A stretch of DNA of 18,284 nt, from NCBI GenBank assembly GCA_036939355.1, contig JALLAP010000757.1, forward strand, positions 1 to 18,284, read 5' to 3'. This DNA is from Thalassiosira profunda. Its lineage: Eukaryota > Bacillariophyta > Thalassiosirophyceae > Thalassiosirales > Thalassiosiraceae. The number at the start of each line of letters is the position of its first letter. Position 1 is the first letter of the stretch. Made by a program: the position numbers and the translations under genes. Of the stretch, positions 1 through 8,398 are shown piece by piece. Below the pieces are notes generated by a model that was not told the DNA's origin, did not search any database, and worked only from the letters and a program-made list of their open reading frames with translations.

Positions 1-157
1 GAGCGGGGGTTAGTTGTTGGGGAAAAACAGATGAGGACGAGGCTGTAACCTAGAGATTCTATCTCCTCGTCTCTCTAGATAGCCTCGACTTCCGATGGAC
101 CGTCCCAGCCCCAGGCGAATGCCCAAACCATTATGAAAAGTAGTTCCAATCTCTCTT

Positions 158-3100
158 TCACTTCCGCTTTGGCTTGTCGTGGGCCTTCGCCAGGTCCCAG
201 ACGCTGGAGTACTCAAGGCCAGGATTCCTCTCCTTCATGAGCTCGAATGCTTTGCGCTCGTATTCACTCTTGAGATCGTACGAACATGGCTCGCTTGAGG
301 CATACATCGCACAGACAGAATCGGCAACGAGCTCGAGCCGTCTGCTGGGTGTCATGTCAGCCATAGTGGCATCTGTGGAACGGAGACGGAGTTTGCGCTT
401 GGAGAAGTGCCCCACTGCGCGCAAGTCAGGCTCCACGCCCGCCTCCAAAAGCCCGCAACACGATGGCTCCTCCAGTTCTAGGCTGTCCCTCGCCAAATCC
501 ACGACTACCATCAACCAATCCATACCCTCAGGCATCTGCGACGCGTACCAATCCACCAAGCCACGCCAATCAGTTCCCAGGAAGGAGCATGGATTGTACG
601 GATCAATCTTTTTTGATTGCTCAGGGAACATCAGAGCCAAGTGGGCTATGACATGGGTCTGACAGACCTTTGTTGGGCAGCGACCTGCTAAGAACATCAA
701 GTAGCAAAGTCGAGGAAGATCGATCTTCGAGCTTGGAAGGCCCCAGTCTTCCCCAATATCTTGAACGCGCAGTTTCATCCCACCAAGCGGCGGCAAATGC
801 GCTTCGCATTTGATTGACACCGTCAAAGTGTCAACGAGCTGCCCGTCAGGCGCGAACAGGCAAATCTCCTTGCTGGCGCATGGGGCGGCTGCCGGCTGGT
901 CGACAGCAGAAGAAGATACTGCCTCCGACAGCTGTTCATCAAGTCTATCAACAAGGCTCGGCTGCTTCCTCAGGATGATGTACACATCTTCCAGACTGGC
1001 CTTTTCTGAGCATCCAGCCATCTGAAAAGGAAAGAGGGCCGAAGCAGCGTCCCGCATACCGAGGCTATCGGGAGCAGCTGACAGCAAACTGTGAATCACA
1101 TCCATGTTGCATCCAGCCTCTAGAGCGACATGCAATGCGCACTTTCCCCGACGAATCAAGGATGCTCCAGCAGGCTCGAGCCGTAGGATCGTTTTTGCGA
1201 TTCCATCCACGTCGGACCCAAGCCCAAGAGCGACATGAAGCAACGGCATCCCATTGCCAAGGCAGCAACCTTTGGGGTGGCCCAATAGGAAGCTCTCCAG
1301 AAAGGATTTGGCGTCTGCGACCGTCAGATCCAACTCCTTGCATTTGTCATCAATGATCTTATCATTCCAGCTCCTTTCATACTCGCTCAAACGCTCTCTG
1401 CCTCGACTATCTGCAATGTATTGGATGTGATGATTGACCCTTTCCTTGTAGTATGGGACAGCTTTCTGTAGAAAGAAGAGAACAGAAGCATCGCCCACGC
1501 TACTGCTGCACTCGTCTGTGCGGGCGTGGAGCACTCCCTTCAACACGCACCGATAGAAGTAACTCTTGCTCTTGGGCGATTCCTTCTTGCCGAAGGAGTA
1601 TCTATATTCCTCGTCCCACTTCTGGAATGCCTCTTTGGTGAAGAGTAAAATAGGAACGTTGCTTAGATCGCAACTAGCCTCGGCCAGAAGAGATTTGACA
1701 GCCGATATCATGCCTTCTGGCTCCCATCCTTCGAAGTCCTCCAACTTGGCAGCCAAATCTCCAGCCACTTGAACAATCTCCATTAGGTCGGACTGCCCGA
1801 AAGTTGAAGCTCCATTTGATGTGCGCAGAATCTGAGCGACTTGCACAATAAGAGCCCGGGGGACGGCATTGTGATAAACCTCATGAGTTCTCCCTCCAGA
1901 GTTGTCGAAAGATGCTTTGAAACAAAGCAGCAAGTCATCGCTGCTTGAATCAAATGCCACGCCGAGCTTCTCGTGGGCAGTGACGAAGCAGCTGCTGACA
2001 TAGAGCTGTTCCAAGACACTGTCATTCTGTTTCATTTCGTCCGGTAACCTCATTGCATTGTAAAAAGGGAGCACGCCATCGCTGCCCTTAACAAGACAGA
2101 GATCTGGAAAGGCTTGAAGGACAAGCTGGATACGCTTAACTGGGAGACGAAGTTTTTCTTTCAGAAGAAGGGTGAGCACGGTGTCACCGCCGCCGTCCCT
2201 CGTCATCGCAGATCGAGAGCCGCCACCGCGTTCAAGTAAGTACGATATGATCTCCTCGCCACCACTTTGGCGGAAGTCGGATATGATGGTGTTGCCGTCC
2301 CAATCATCAAGGAAATATTCATCGTAGCAGTGACCCCAATCTCGCTCCTCGTAAGAATAGAACGCAGTCGCTGCATAATGGAGCGGCGTTCTTCCCATGG
2401 AATCAAGGAGTGACAATGTTGGCGGGGACAGTTCAGCGACAAGCTTCACCAAGCAAAGAACTGAATCAGCGAATTCATCGTGATCATCGCCGTTGGTGGG
2501 AAGCCAGGAATCGCAACCCGGACGACGCACATGCCCAAGCCGAAACAAAGTCCCAAGCGGAGAGAAATCGTCGCGAGCGTGCCCGTTTGCCACTTCGCCA
2601 AATTCAACGGCGTGGAGAAGGCAGCAAATCTTGTCCCAAATCCGTGCAAGCCCCTCTCTTGACTCGACAACGATGTCATCGTGATTACTCCACCACGTAG
2701 CAAGGTTGCCATTCTCACGAGATGCGACAAATCCCCTCACTGTCTCGTCTAGAACTGCCAAGATAGCCTCCCTGGCGCAGCCGATTCTATCCAGGAGAAA
2801 GCACAAGTCTGCCTCTTCGAGATGAGAGACTATGCACGTGTTCGTGAGCACATTTTCGTAAGCACTCGATGAATCATCTGACTCGTCCAACTTTTCGATG
2901 ATTTTGCGTATGATAGACCTATCCTCCGAGCGTCGGTATGCCGTCGACAGAGGAAATTCGTGGCTATGTGGATCTGTAGAGTTCACATCTGACATCGATA
3001 CCACGCCAATTGCATCAGACAGAATGTCCATTGGGGCGCCATGGTACAGGGAAGCCTGGAGGATATTCCTCTCGTTTGGGCGAGTTGGATATAATCGATC

Positions 3101-3496
3101 GTTGGCTCTTGCAGTCCAGCGCAACCTCGCCTCGTAGCTGGGGTGCTTTCGAACTATTTCGAGCAGCGAGCGAACTGCGTCCCAGTTGATGTCGTTTCCA
3201 AATGGGACATCGAGGAGATCTCTGAACTGATAATCGACGAGGCGACAGTCTGAAATGCGGACAATGATGCCGTCTGCGCCCCCGTCGATCGATATCTGTT
3301 CCATTGCATCGAGTGTTTGTTTGCTTGATTTGTCGTGAATATCGATGGCACCAAAGACGAGATGGTTGGCGTCGAGGTCCGCATTCCCACCCAGAGTGAT
3401 GAGGAATTTGGCGCCGTTCCGTCCTCTCCTCCCGTTGACCAAGCTCAATAGTCCCCGACCGTCGTGGGGGAAATGGTGCTGTTCATAACCGAATCT
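158..3496 (-). CDS. Cyclophilin-like segment fused to ankyrin-like repeats (5' end unresolved)
   Basis: Open frame of about 1,100 codons ending in TGA at 158-160. The first ~85 codons resemble the C-terminal part of a cyclophilin: a stretch reading HDGRGLLSLVN, then NGAKFLITL, then LDANHLVFGAI and VRISDC, matching the family pattern H.GPG.LSMAN / NGSQFFIT / LDG.HVVFG / V.I.DC. After it come degenerate ankyrin-like units: GRTPLHYAATA (near 2370), an IQLVLQAFPDL-type helix (near 2110), MPLLHVALG (near 1240) and CALHVALEAG (near 1130). There is no ATG before the cyclophilin segment; the first in-frame Met (LDAMEQ) lies inside it. A plausible splice acceptor (CTAAT branch-like motif, then CCCAG) sits at 3497, so I start the exon at 3496, but no convincing upstream exon with the N-terminal half of the fold is visible. 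The catalytic half of a cyclophilin is therefore missing or lost. The ankyrin part is probably a protein-interaction surface. The ORF is certain, the domain reading fairly sure, the start unknown. Confidence 0.75.
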   Translation of the reverse strand, partial: RFGYEQHHFPHDGRGLLSLVNGRRGRNGAKFLITLGGNADLDANHLVFGAIDIHDKSSKQTLDAMEQISIDGGADGIIVRISDCRLVDYQFRDLLDVPFGNDINWDAVRSLLEIVRKHPSYEARLRWTARANDRLYPTRPNERNILQASLYHGAPMDILSDAIGVVSMSDVNSTDPHSHEFPLSTAYRRSEDRSIIRKIIEKLDESDDSSSAYENVLTNTCIVSHLEEADLCFLLDRIGCAREAILAVLDETVRGFVASRENGNLATWWSNHDDIVVESREGLARIWDKICCLLHAVEFGEVANGHARDDFSPLGTLFRLGHVRRPGCDSWLPTNGDDHDEFADSVLCLVKLVAELSPPTLSLLDSMGRTPLHYAATAFYSYEERDWGHCYDEYFLDDWDGNTIISDFRQSGGEEIISYLLERGGGSRSAMTRDGGGDTVLTLLLKEKLRLPVKRIQLVLQAFPDLCLVKGSDGVLPFYNAMRLPDEMKQNDSVLEQLYVSSCFVTAHEKLGVAFDSSSDDLLLCFKASFDNSGGRTHEVYHNAVPRALIVQVAQILRTSNGASTFGQSDLMEIVQVAGDLAAKLEDFEGWEPEGMISAVKSLLAEASCDLSNVPILLFTKEAFQKWDEEYRYSFGKKESPKSKSYFYRCVLKGVLHARTDECSSSVGDASVLFFLQKAVPYYKERVNHHIQYIADSRGRERLSEYERSWNDKIIDDKCKELDLTVADAKSFLESFLLGHPKGCCLGNGMPLLHVALGLGSDVDGIAKTILRLEPAGASLIRRGKCALHVALEAGCNMDVIHSLLSAAPDSLGMRDAASALFPFQMAGCSEKASLEDVYIILRKQPSLVDRLDEQLSEAVSSSAVDQPAAAPCASKEICLFAPDGQLVDTLTVSIKCEAHLPPLGGMKLRVQDIGEDWGLPSSKIDLPRLCYLMFLAGRCPTKVCQTHVIAHLALMFPEQSKKIDPYNPCSFLGTDWRGLVDWYASQMPEGMDWLMVVVDLARDSLELEEPSCCGLLEAGVEPDLRAVGHFSKRKLRLRSTDATMADMTPSRRLELVADSVCAMYASSEPCSYDLKSEYERKAFELMKERNPGLEYSSVWDLAKAHDKPKRK

Positions 3497-3927
3497 CTGG
3501 GCTTTTATTATTAGTTGGGAAGGAACGGGGAGAGCCGTGGCATAAAAGGCCTCGCGGCTCTATGTATGCTGGTGAAACAACTGTTCTGTCCCAGCGAGAC
3601 GCGACAATGTGTAACTTTACTAGGCTGCTAACTAGTAGTTCACACTACAACTCTCCCCCCTCGTCCTCTTCCTCGAATGCAACCTCACTCGGTCCACTGC
3701 CTCCCAAGTAGGCGAAGAATCGTGAGAATCGCGAGAACGTGATTCCCTTTGCAACAGGTTTACAGCCTCGTCCCCCGCTACGGCCGAGTGCTTGTGANCG
3801 GCCGAGTGCTTGTGAGAAGCCTCTACAAGAGCTACCTTTGATTCCTCCGCAGCTCGAGGGTCTAATTCAGCAACCGTTGAGTCATCGCAGTCTCGTTTGA
3901 ACCTTATCGAGACCGGCGAAAGGATCA
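3497..3927. other. Gene-poor spacer between two minus-strand genes
   Basis: No complete gene is supported. A minus-strand frame of about 98 codons runs from an ATG at 3929 (overlapping the stop of the upstream gene) to a TAG near 3632, contains the ambiguous base, and resembles nothing I know. A purine-rich minus-strand run (near 3648-3672) precedes a stop-rich stretch. In the 3541-3600 stretch one minus-strand frame reads SIHRAARPFM, faintly like the cyclophilin FHRxxxxFM motif, but it is out of frame with the downstream cyclophilin segment and too close for an intron of the size seen elsewhere here. Confidence 0.5.
3781..3815. repeat. 17-nt direct duplication flanking a single N
   Basis: The 17-mer CGGCCGAGTGCTTGTGA occurs at 3781-3797 and again, identically, at 3799-3815, separated only by the N at 3798. 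The period is 18 nt. This is the pattern left when a scaffold joins two contigs whose ends overlap but were not merged. A genuine 18-nt (six-codon) repeat with one ambiguous base is the alternative. Confidence 0.85.
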
Positions 3928-6000
3928 TCAAACTGGAACGATGACTCCGTTCCCCGGGCGTCCACCGCGGAGCTGAGCAGCGTCGCCGTCAGGGCGAGCA
4001 AAGAAGCGGACAAATGTATCGAGGGTATGCGTTGTATCTCTTCTCAGGTCGTCCGTCAGGCCGACAAAAATGTGGTCCTGCCGGAACTTGGTGACTGCAC
4101 CGCACATATGCTTGAACATGTCTTCGACGGTGACACCCAGCGCCTTGAGAAAGTCGTCCCTCGGCCTCTCTGACTTATACAGCTGCTCATCGAAGAAGAA
4201 ATCGAGGCCCTTGTAGCGGAAATCTGACGAGCGGCTGCAGAAAAGTGCAAACGATAGCCTCTCCGCGTCTAGCTCGTGCAGGCCGAGATTCGCCAAGGTG
4301 CCGGCAACAGTATCTGCGTTCAGGAGGTAGAAGAACACCCTAAGAGCAATCCTCCGCCTGTACTCAGTTTTGTCCTCGCCGTTGCTCTTTTCCTCGCACA
4401 TGAAAGTGTTCTGTAGCTCCGACACCAAGCGCTTCAGCTCGTCCTCCTCAATCTCATCGAACAATTGATCCACGGGCGCAGACTCGGCGCGCTTGAACTT
4501 TGATCGACAAGACTTTCGCACCAGAACCGTCGTGAAGAGTTTCGACAGTTTCATCGCAGACAACCGGTCGTCCTTGGAGCCTTCTGCCTTGGCCGGAACC
4601 AGAACCTTTTCCACGATTCGTTTGAGACTGAGCCCTCCAACTGGCTGGCCGCACATCCGTTCGCAAAACGGCCGCAAGTCTTCGAGGTCATCCTGGATGT
4701 CCTCCCCATCCAAACTCTTCGAAAGCTCATCGAACGTAACCTGCGCCAACACTCGAATGACGCAAAGTACGAGCGAGGTGAGCAGCAAGACGCCTTTGAC
4801 AGGTTGCGGGAATGTTGCATGTTTCTTCCAGGCCGCTTCAAGCTCGTTCTTCTCAAATCTGTTCGTTGCTTTGCGAGCAGCTGTGACGATTGGATCCCCA
4901 CCTCTAGTGGAGTCGCTGAGGCCCTTATCTGAGAAGGCCCAGAACATGGCCAAGAGGCCAGTGGCTGAAAGATTTGCATTGGCGTATTTTCTGTCCATCC
5001 GCGCTTTGGCAATGGTTTTGGCAGCGGCGACTGTGTCCATTTGGGTCCCCAAGATCGCTGGGAGCAAGAGGAGCGTCCTTTCGATATCCCCCAGATCGCA
5101 GGGCACCCTGGAGAAACAGCCCAGAGTTGTGTTGATCACGACAGTAGAAATATCGCAGTGGCAGAGCTCGAAACGAAGCGACGAGGCATAGGCGTCTCGA
5201 GAAACGCCGTTGTATGCAGATCGAAGGCTCTCGATGCTCGTAGCATTGCTGCCTCTCGAAAGCTCAGCGTGGTTCATCGATGTTGGTCCTCCAAACCGTT
5301 CGACAAGCGAACTCGTTCCTGCACTTAGGCGTGACGCTCGTCCCTCTTGCGATGCCGCGTCGACGCTAGAGGTGCAGGACGCGTCATCCTCTCCATCACG
5401 GACACTTGCATTGTCAGATATGGCGCCAGCGATGGAGTGAGGGCCACCGTCAGACGCAGTTACACTGCCGTCACACTGGGCGCCACGAAAATGAGCGTCA
5501 CTGCCAGAGGAGTGCCCAACGCCAGGGCCTCGATCATCGGCGTCAATGGTGCCGGAGGCGTCGCCAGACTCGCGTCCATTATTGGCCGCTTGGGTCACGA
5601 GAATATGAGGGCCAGGACGGTTGGTGGAACCCCCAGCGCCAGCGTCTTGATCGACAATGCCAGCAACGCGAGGGCGCGCATCCCGTGCCACCAGATCACC
5701 CTGAACTTTAGCAGCCCAGCGATCGATCAGTGAGTTCACTTGCAAATCGAGCTGCTCCTTTAATAGCCATGCGATGTCCCTTTCCCTCTCATCGTTAGAT
5801 CGCGCGGCCAGGACCGATTTGCTAAGGCGAGAGAGTGATTCGCGAAGGGGGCCCAGCGCTGCAAGTGCGAGATCCTCGTTCCCCTCCTGCAATTGTTTCG
5901 CGACGTATCCCCTCCAACCCTCCGCGGTCGCGGTGTTGATGAGAATCTTGCGATAGTTGCTGTCATTGCGACTTTGCGCATTGGACACGTCGTCTGCCAT
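3928..6000 (-). CDS. Uncharacterised 690-aa protein with one hydrophobic segment
   Basis: Single uninterrupted frame from ATG at 6000-5998 to TGA at 3930-3928, 690 codons. The track frame extends six codons further to a TTG; I prefer the ATG (MADDVSNAQ). I do not recognise the family. Visible layout: a predicted-helical N-terminus of about 110 residues; a low-complexity Gly/Ser/Asp/Ala-rich middle of roughly 140 residues (plus-strand 5270-5700); then a folded-looking C-terminal half. That half contains one strongly hydrophobic run (KGVLLLTSLVLCVIRVLAQ, near 4745-4803) that could be a membrane span or a buried helix, followed by acidic helices (FDEIEEDELKRLVSEL) and a Phe-rich patch (YKGLDFFFDEQLY). 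There is no N-terminal signal peptide. It is tandem with the cyclophilin/ankyrin gene and divergent from the plus-strand coiled-coil gene. I propose no function. Confidence 0.7.
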   Translation of the reverse strand: MADDVSNAQSRNDSNYRKILINTATAEGWRGYVAKQLQEGNEDLALAALGPLRESLSRLSKSVLAARSNDERERDIAWLLKEQLDLQVNSLIDRWAAKVQGDLVARDARPRVAGIVDQDAGAGGSTNRPGPHILVTQAANNGRESGDASGTIDADDRGPGVGHSSGSDAHFRGAQCDGSVTASDGGPHSIAGAISDNASVRDGEDDASCTSSVDAASQEGRASRLSAGTSSLVERFGGPTSMNHAELSRGSNATSIESLRSAYNGVSRDAYASSLRFELCHCDISTVVINTTLGCFSRVPCDLGDIERTLLLLPAILGTQMDTVAAAKTIAKARMDRKYANANLSATGLLAMFWAFSDKGLSDSTRGGDPIVTAARKATNRFEKNELEAAWKKHATFPQPVKGVLLLTSLVLCVIRVLAQVTFDELSKSLDGEDIQDDLEDLRPFCERMCGQPVGGLSLKRIVEKVLVPAKAEGSKDDRLSAMKLSKLFTTVLVRKSCRSKFKRAESAPVDQLFDEIEEDELKRLVSELQNTFMCEEKSNGEDKTEYRRRIALRVFFYLLNADTVAGTLANLGLHELDAERLSFALFCSRSSDFRYKGLDFFFDEQLYKSERPRDDFLKALGVTVEDMFKHMCGAVTKFRQDHIFVGLTDDLRRDTTHTLDTFVRFFARPDGDAAQLRGGRPGNGVIVPV

Positions 6001-6114
6001 ACCGTATCGCTTGCTCAATGGCTGACTCCGCCCAGTCGGGCAGCAGTGCCGGCGCGACCGCTAGACGTCGAAGGGTCCAGGGTCCTGTATCCAGAAGTTG
6101 GCGGCAAATCTCCC

Positions 6115-6286
6115 TGTACAGCGGAAACTTGACGAAAAGTGGTGTACAGATTTTTCTGTACAGCAAATCGTGCTCAGTTGCGCCCAACCACCTCGCCCTT
6201 CAACGTTCAGGACAGAGGAGACGTTAAGCGCCTGGTCTTCCGCGTGGCAGACTCCAAGGCCACCCCCGATACACCGGCATGTACAG
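6115..6286. promoter_or_regulatory. Cluster of four TGTACAG motifs upstream of the coiled-coil gene
   Basis: TGTACAG occurs at 6115-6121, 6143-6149, 6157-6163 and 6280-6286. The core TGTACA is palindromic, so each site reads the same on both strands. The cluster lies in the spacer between the start of the minus-strand 690-aa gene and the plus-strand coiled-coil gene, the right place for a shared promoter element. Two copies follow pyrimidine-rich runs and could instead be splice acceptors for upstream exons of the coiled-coil gene. Function is unproven. Confidence 0.25.
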
Positions 6287-7331
6287 TCATTTGCAGACGA
6301 CCGGAATGACCGACGAAGGCGTCGCGTTGGCCAACAAGTTCCAGGAGGGCGAGAAGAAAGCTGACCTGGTAAGGATCGCCGTGCCTCCGTGTTGTTTTGG
6401 GTGTCCGTGGCAAACACTGATCTCCTCTCTTCCTCTTCCTCAGAGCCCTGCCCCTCCATCTGGCGCTCCTACGACCTCGCCCACGAGGAAGGCCGCGTTG
6501 TCCCCCTCGAAAATCCCCAGCCTGTCGCCGAAACCTTCCCACGGCGCAGAGTCTGAGCAGTTCAGTTCGCCCGAAGAGAGCCTTGTGTCCTTCACCGAGC
6601 TGCGGGCGAACGCCAACGCTGCGTCGGGTGTTGGCGCCCTCCTCAAACCACAGCCCAACGCAACGATCGACGGGGGCACGGAGGTGGCCTCGAAAGCTGC
6701 CCCCCATGGGATGGACGTGTCCGTCGGCACCGGCTCTACCGGCGACTCCACCAAGGAGGACTCCTTTTCGTTCGGCGACGAGCCGGGGACGATCCGTGGC
6801 TACCTCGAAGGTCCCACGAGCCCAACCGCGGGCTTTGACCTGATGGAGTATATGTCCGGTCTGCAATTCAAGTCGTTTGCGACAGGAGAGGACACAAACG
6901 CCACGGTCCACCGCATGGAGGAGAAGATGGACGACCTCGGAGGCTATGCCCGGCGTACCAATTTGACTCTGGACCAACTGCGCTCGGAAAGCGAGGAGAG
7001 GGGCAAGCAGCTCCTCGCCGAGATCGAAGCCCTCAAGATTGCCGGCGACGCGGACAAGGTCCGCCAGCTGGAGGAAAACTTGACCAAGGTACGCGCCCAC
7101 GCGGCGGCATTGGAGGAGGAGTGCCACCGTTTGCGCCAGAGAGAAAAGCAATGGCAGCGAGCGAAGGCGCACTCGCGCACCGTCTCTGACGCCGAGGCCA
7201 AAGTTGCCGGCCGGCCCTTGAAGTCCAGCGAGGACCACGAGGCGAAGCACTACGTGCGGCACTCCGACAAAGCCCGGGCGGAGGGACGCAAGTGCGGGAA
7301 GAAGCGGTCGAGCACACTGTTCTTCAAGTAA
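6279..7331 (+). CDS. Ser/Pro-rich coiled-coil protein, one intron
   Basis: Frame from ATG at 6279 to TAA at 7329-7331. It contains an in-frame 75-nt intron at 6369-6443 (GTAAGG donor; pyrimidine-rich tract and CTTCCTCAG acceptor), which leaves 325 aa. The intron has no stop, so the retained form also reads through (350 aa). After the junction (KADL/SPAPPSG) comes a Ser-Pro-rich segment (repeated SP, e.g. LSPSKIPSLSPKPS), suitable for proline-directed kinases. A long coiled coil follows, about residues 182-271 of the spliced form (RMEEKMDDLGG, LLAEIEALK, VRQLEENLTKV, LEEECHRLRQREKQW). The C-terminus is basic (RKCGKKRSST). The fold suggests a structural or scaffold protein, but coiled coils are weak evidence of function. 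The true start may lie upstream: an ATG at 6018 opens a 69-codon frame that could be an earlier exon, but I cannot fix the splice. Confidence 0.65.
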   Translation: MYSHLQTTGMTDEGVALANKFQEGEKKADLVRIAVPPCCFGCPWQTLISSLPLPQSPAPPSGAPTTSPTRKAALSPSKIPSLSPKPSHGAESEQFSSPEESLVSFTELRANANAASGVGALLKPQPNATIDGGTEVASKAAPHGMDVSVGTGSTGDSTKEDSFSFGDEPGTIRGYLEGPTSPTAGFDLMEYMSGLQFKSFATGEDTNATVHRMEEKMDDLGGYARRTNLTLDQLRSESEERGKQLLAEIEALKIAGDADKVRQLEENLTKVRAHAAALEEECHRLRQREKQWQRAKAHSRTVSDAEAKVAGRPLKSSEDHEAKHYVRHSDKARAEGRKCGKKRSSTLFFK

Positions 7332-8095
7332 ACGGCTCGCGCGGCGCGGTTGCCTCGCAGATTTCCTCGTTCGCCCGCACCTTCGTAGGCGAATGCCTTT
7401 GTTGTCTCGGCACCATCGCCGCCCGATCGTTTCGTTGATGTGCATTGTATTTTTAGTGGGAGGACCTGCCGTGGCGAGCATTTAGCAGCTCGTCGTTGCT
7501 TTCGCTGCGTCCCCGTGTGGACGAGCTCTTGGGGCGAAGCGGCCCACTTTCGCGGCCGCCATCATCGCAGGACAAAGATAAACTAGAGCAGGACCTCCTC
7601 ACACGCAATCTTTCACACCAGTCTTTCTCTGGTCGGTGGGCGGGTGGAGATGGCCGGCCCTCTGATCCGGATGGCAGTTGGTGGTCCTGTATCCCCCGAT
7701 CCCCCGCCGCATCAGCTTCTGCCTCTGCTGCGCGGTCGCGGGAGTTGGCCTTGTCCATTTCCAACCTGAAAGGCGCGGTCATGGCGGTTGGTTCCGGGCA
7801 ACGAGTGGATGCCCTCGCCACAGCCCCTCCACAAGACCTCACGTGCCCGGGTGATGCTATGTGTGTCTTTTGCCGATGCTGTGACAGAAACATGTCATGT
7901 GCACATTTGTGCTTTGGAAACGCACAAGATACCTTTCTCCTTCCTGCTTGCAACTCTGACGGGCTGTAGAGACACGCGGCTGTGTTCACGCATCGTGCTC
8001 TGGGAATGCAACCGTTTGCGTTCGATTGTGTGTCGTCATTTGCAATTCACCCGTTATTTCCGGCATCGGTACTGAGCAGCCATCACTGCATGTAC
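7332..8095. other. Stretch without a well-supported gene
   Basis: Between the coiled-coil gene and the small minus-strand gene. Open frames exist on both strands across 7453-7989, as expected from GC-rich DNA, and neither shows a recognisable domain. The right part (about 7850-8095) is more T-rich and stop-dense and looks like untranslated or spacer DNA. The best candidate in the left part is listed separately at low confidence. Confidence 0.4.
7453..7782 (-). CDS. Possible small Ser/Arg-rich hypothetical protein
   Basis: Minus-strand frame of 109 codons from ATG at 7782-7780, in an acceptable eukaryotic start context (CCGCCATGACC), to a TAA at 7453. The predicted protein is hydrophilic, starts with a charged helix (RDRAAEAEADAAGD) and ends in a Ser/Arg-rich tail (SSSTRGRSESNDELL). 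A similarly long plus-strand frame overlaps it, so this may be a chance ORF. I recognise no family. Confidence 0.25.
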   Translation of the reverse strand: MTAPFRLEMDKANSRDRAAEAEADAAGDRGIQDHQLPSGSEGRPSPPAHRPEKDWCERLRVRRSCSSLSLSCDDGGRESGPLRPKSSSTRGRSESNDELLNARHGRSSH

Positions 8096-8398
8096 TCATC
8101 CTTTCTTTCCATCCCCGGTATTCTTCGACATATCCCCCCGCGGCGGATCATTCGTCCGGTACGCCGTCAGCCCCACCCCGTTCGGACTCGCCACGTACAC
8201 CACGCCCTTGTGCGTGTAGGAAACATTTCGATAGGGTCCGGGCAGCATCCTTCGCTTGCCGTGCTCGATCGCCGCTTTGATCTCGGCGTCGGTGATAGCC
8301 CGTTGTCCCTGCCGCTCGGCGAGGTGGGGCGTCCGGGCGTGCCGCCCCGGAGTGCGGGGGCGCCACAGCCTTCTGGCCAGGGTTTGGATCTTGGCCAT
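8096..8398 (-). CDS. Small conserved-looking algal protein (TDAEIKAAIEHG motif)
   Basis: Frame of 100 codons from ATG at 8398-8396 to a stop at 8096; the frame upstream of this ATG contains only non-ATG starts. A basic N-terminus (LARRLWRPRTPGRHAR) is followed by a compact motif, RAITDAEIKAAIEHGKR, then YTHKGVVYVAS and GVGLTAYRT. The order helix (xDAEIxxAIxHG), then H/KGVxVV strand, then a closing strand reminds me of a short unnamed domain seen in algal and stramenopile proteins, but this is recollection of a pattern, not a database match. The basic N-terminus could be an organelle-targeting or RNA-binding tail. The gene is divergent from ispG, with about 300 bp between the two start codons. 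Confidence 0.5.
   Translation of the reverse strand: MAKIQTLARRLWRPRTPGRHARTPHLAERQGQRAITDAEIKAAIEHGKRRMLPGPYRNVSYTHKGVVYVASPNGVGLTAYRTNDPPRGDMSKNTGDGKKG

Noticed and set aside
3925..3932. ATGA stop/start overlap suggesting a bacterial-style operon
   Set aside because: The window is eukaryotic with spliceosomal introns, and the downstream frame contains the ambiguous base and has no recognisable product.
6207..7481. 424-codon minus-strand frame over the coiled-coil gene
   Set aside because: Arg/Leu/Gly-rich composition typical of the antisense of a GC-rich gene. The plus strand has a proper intron and heptad structure.
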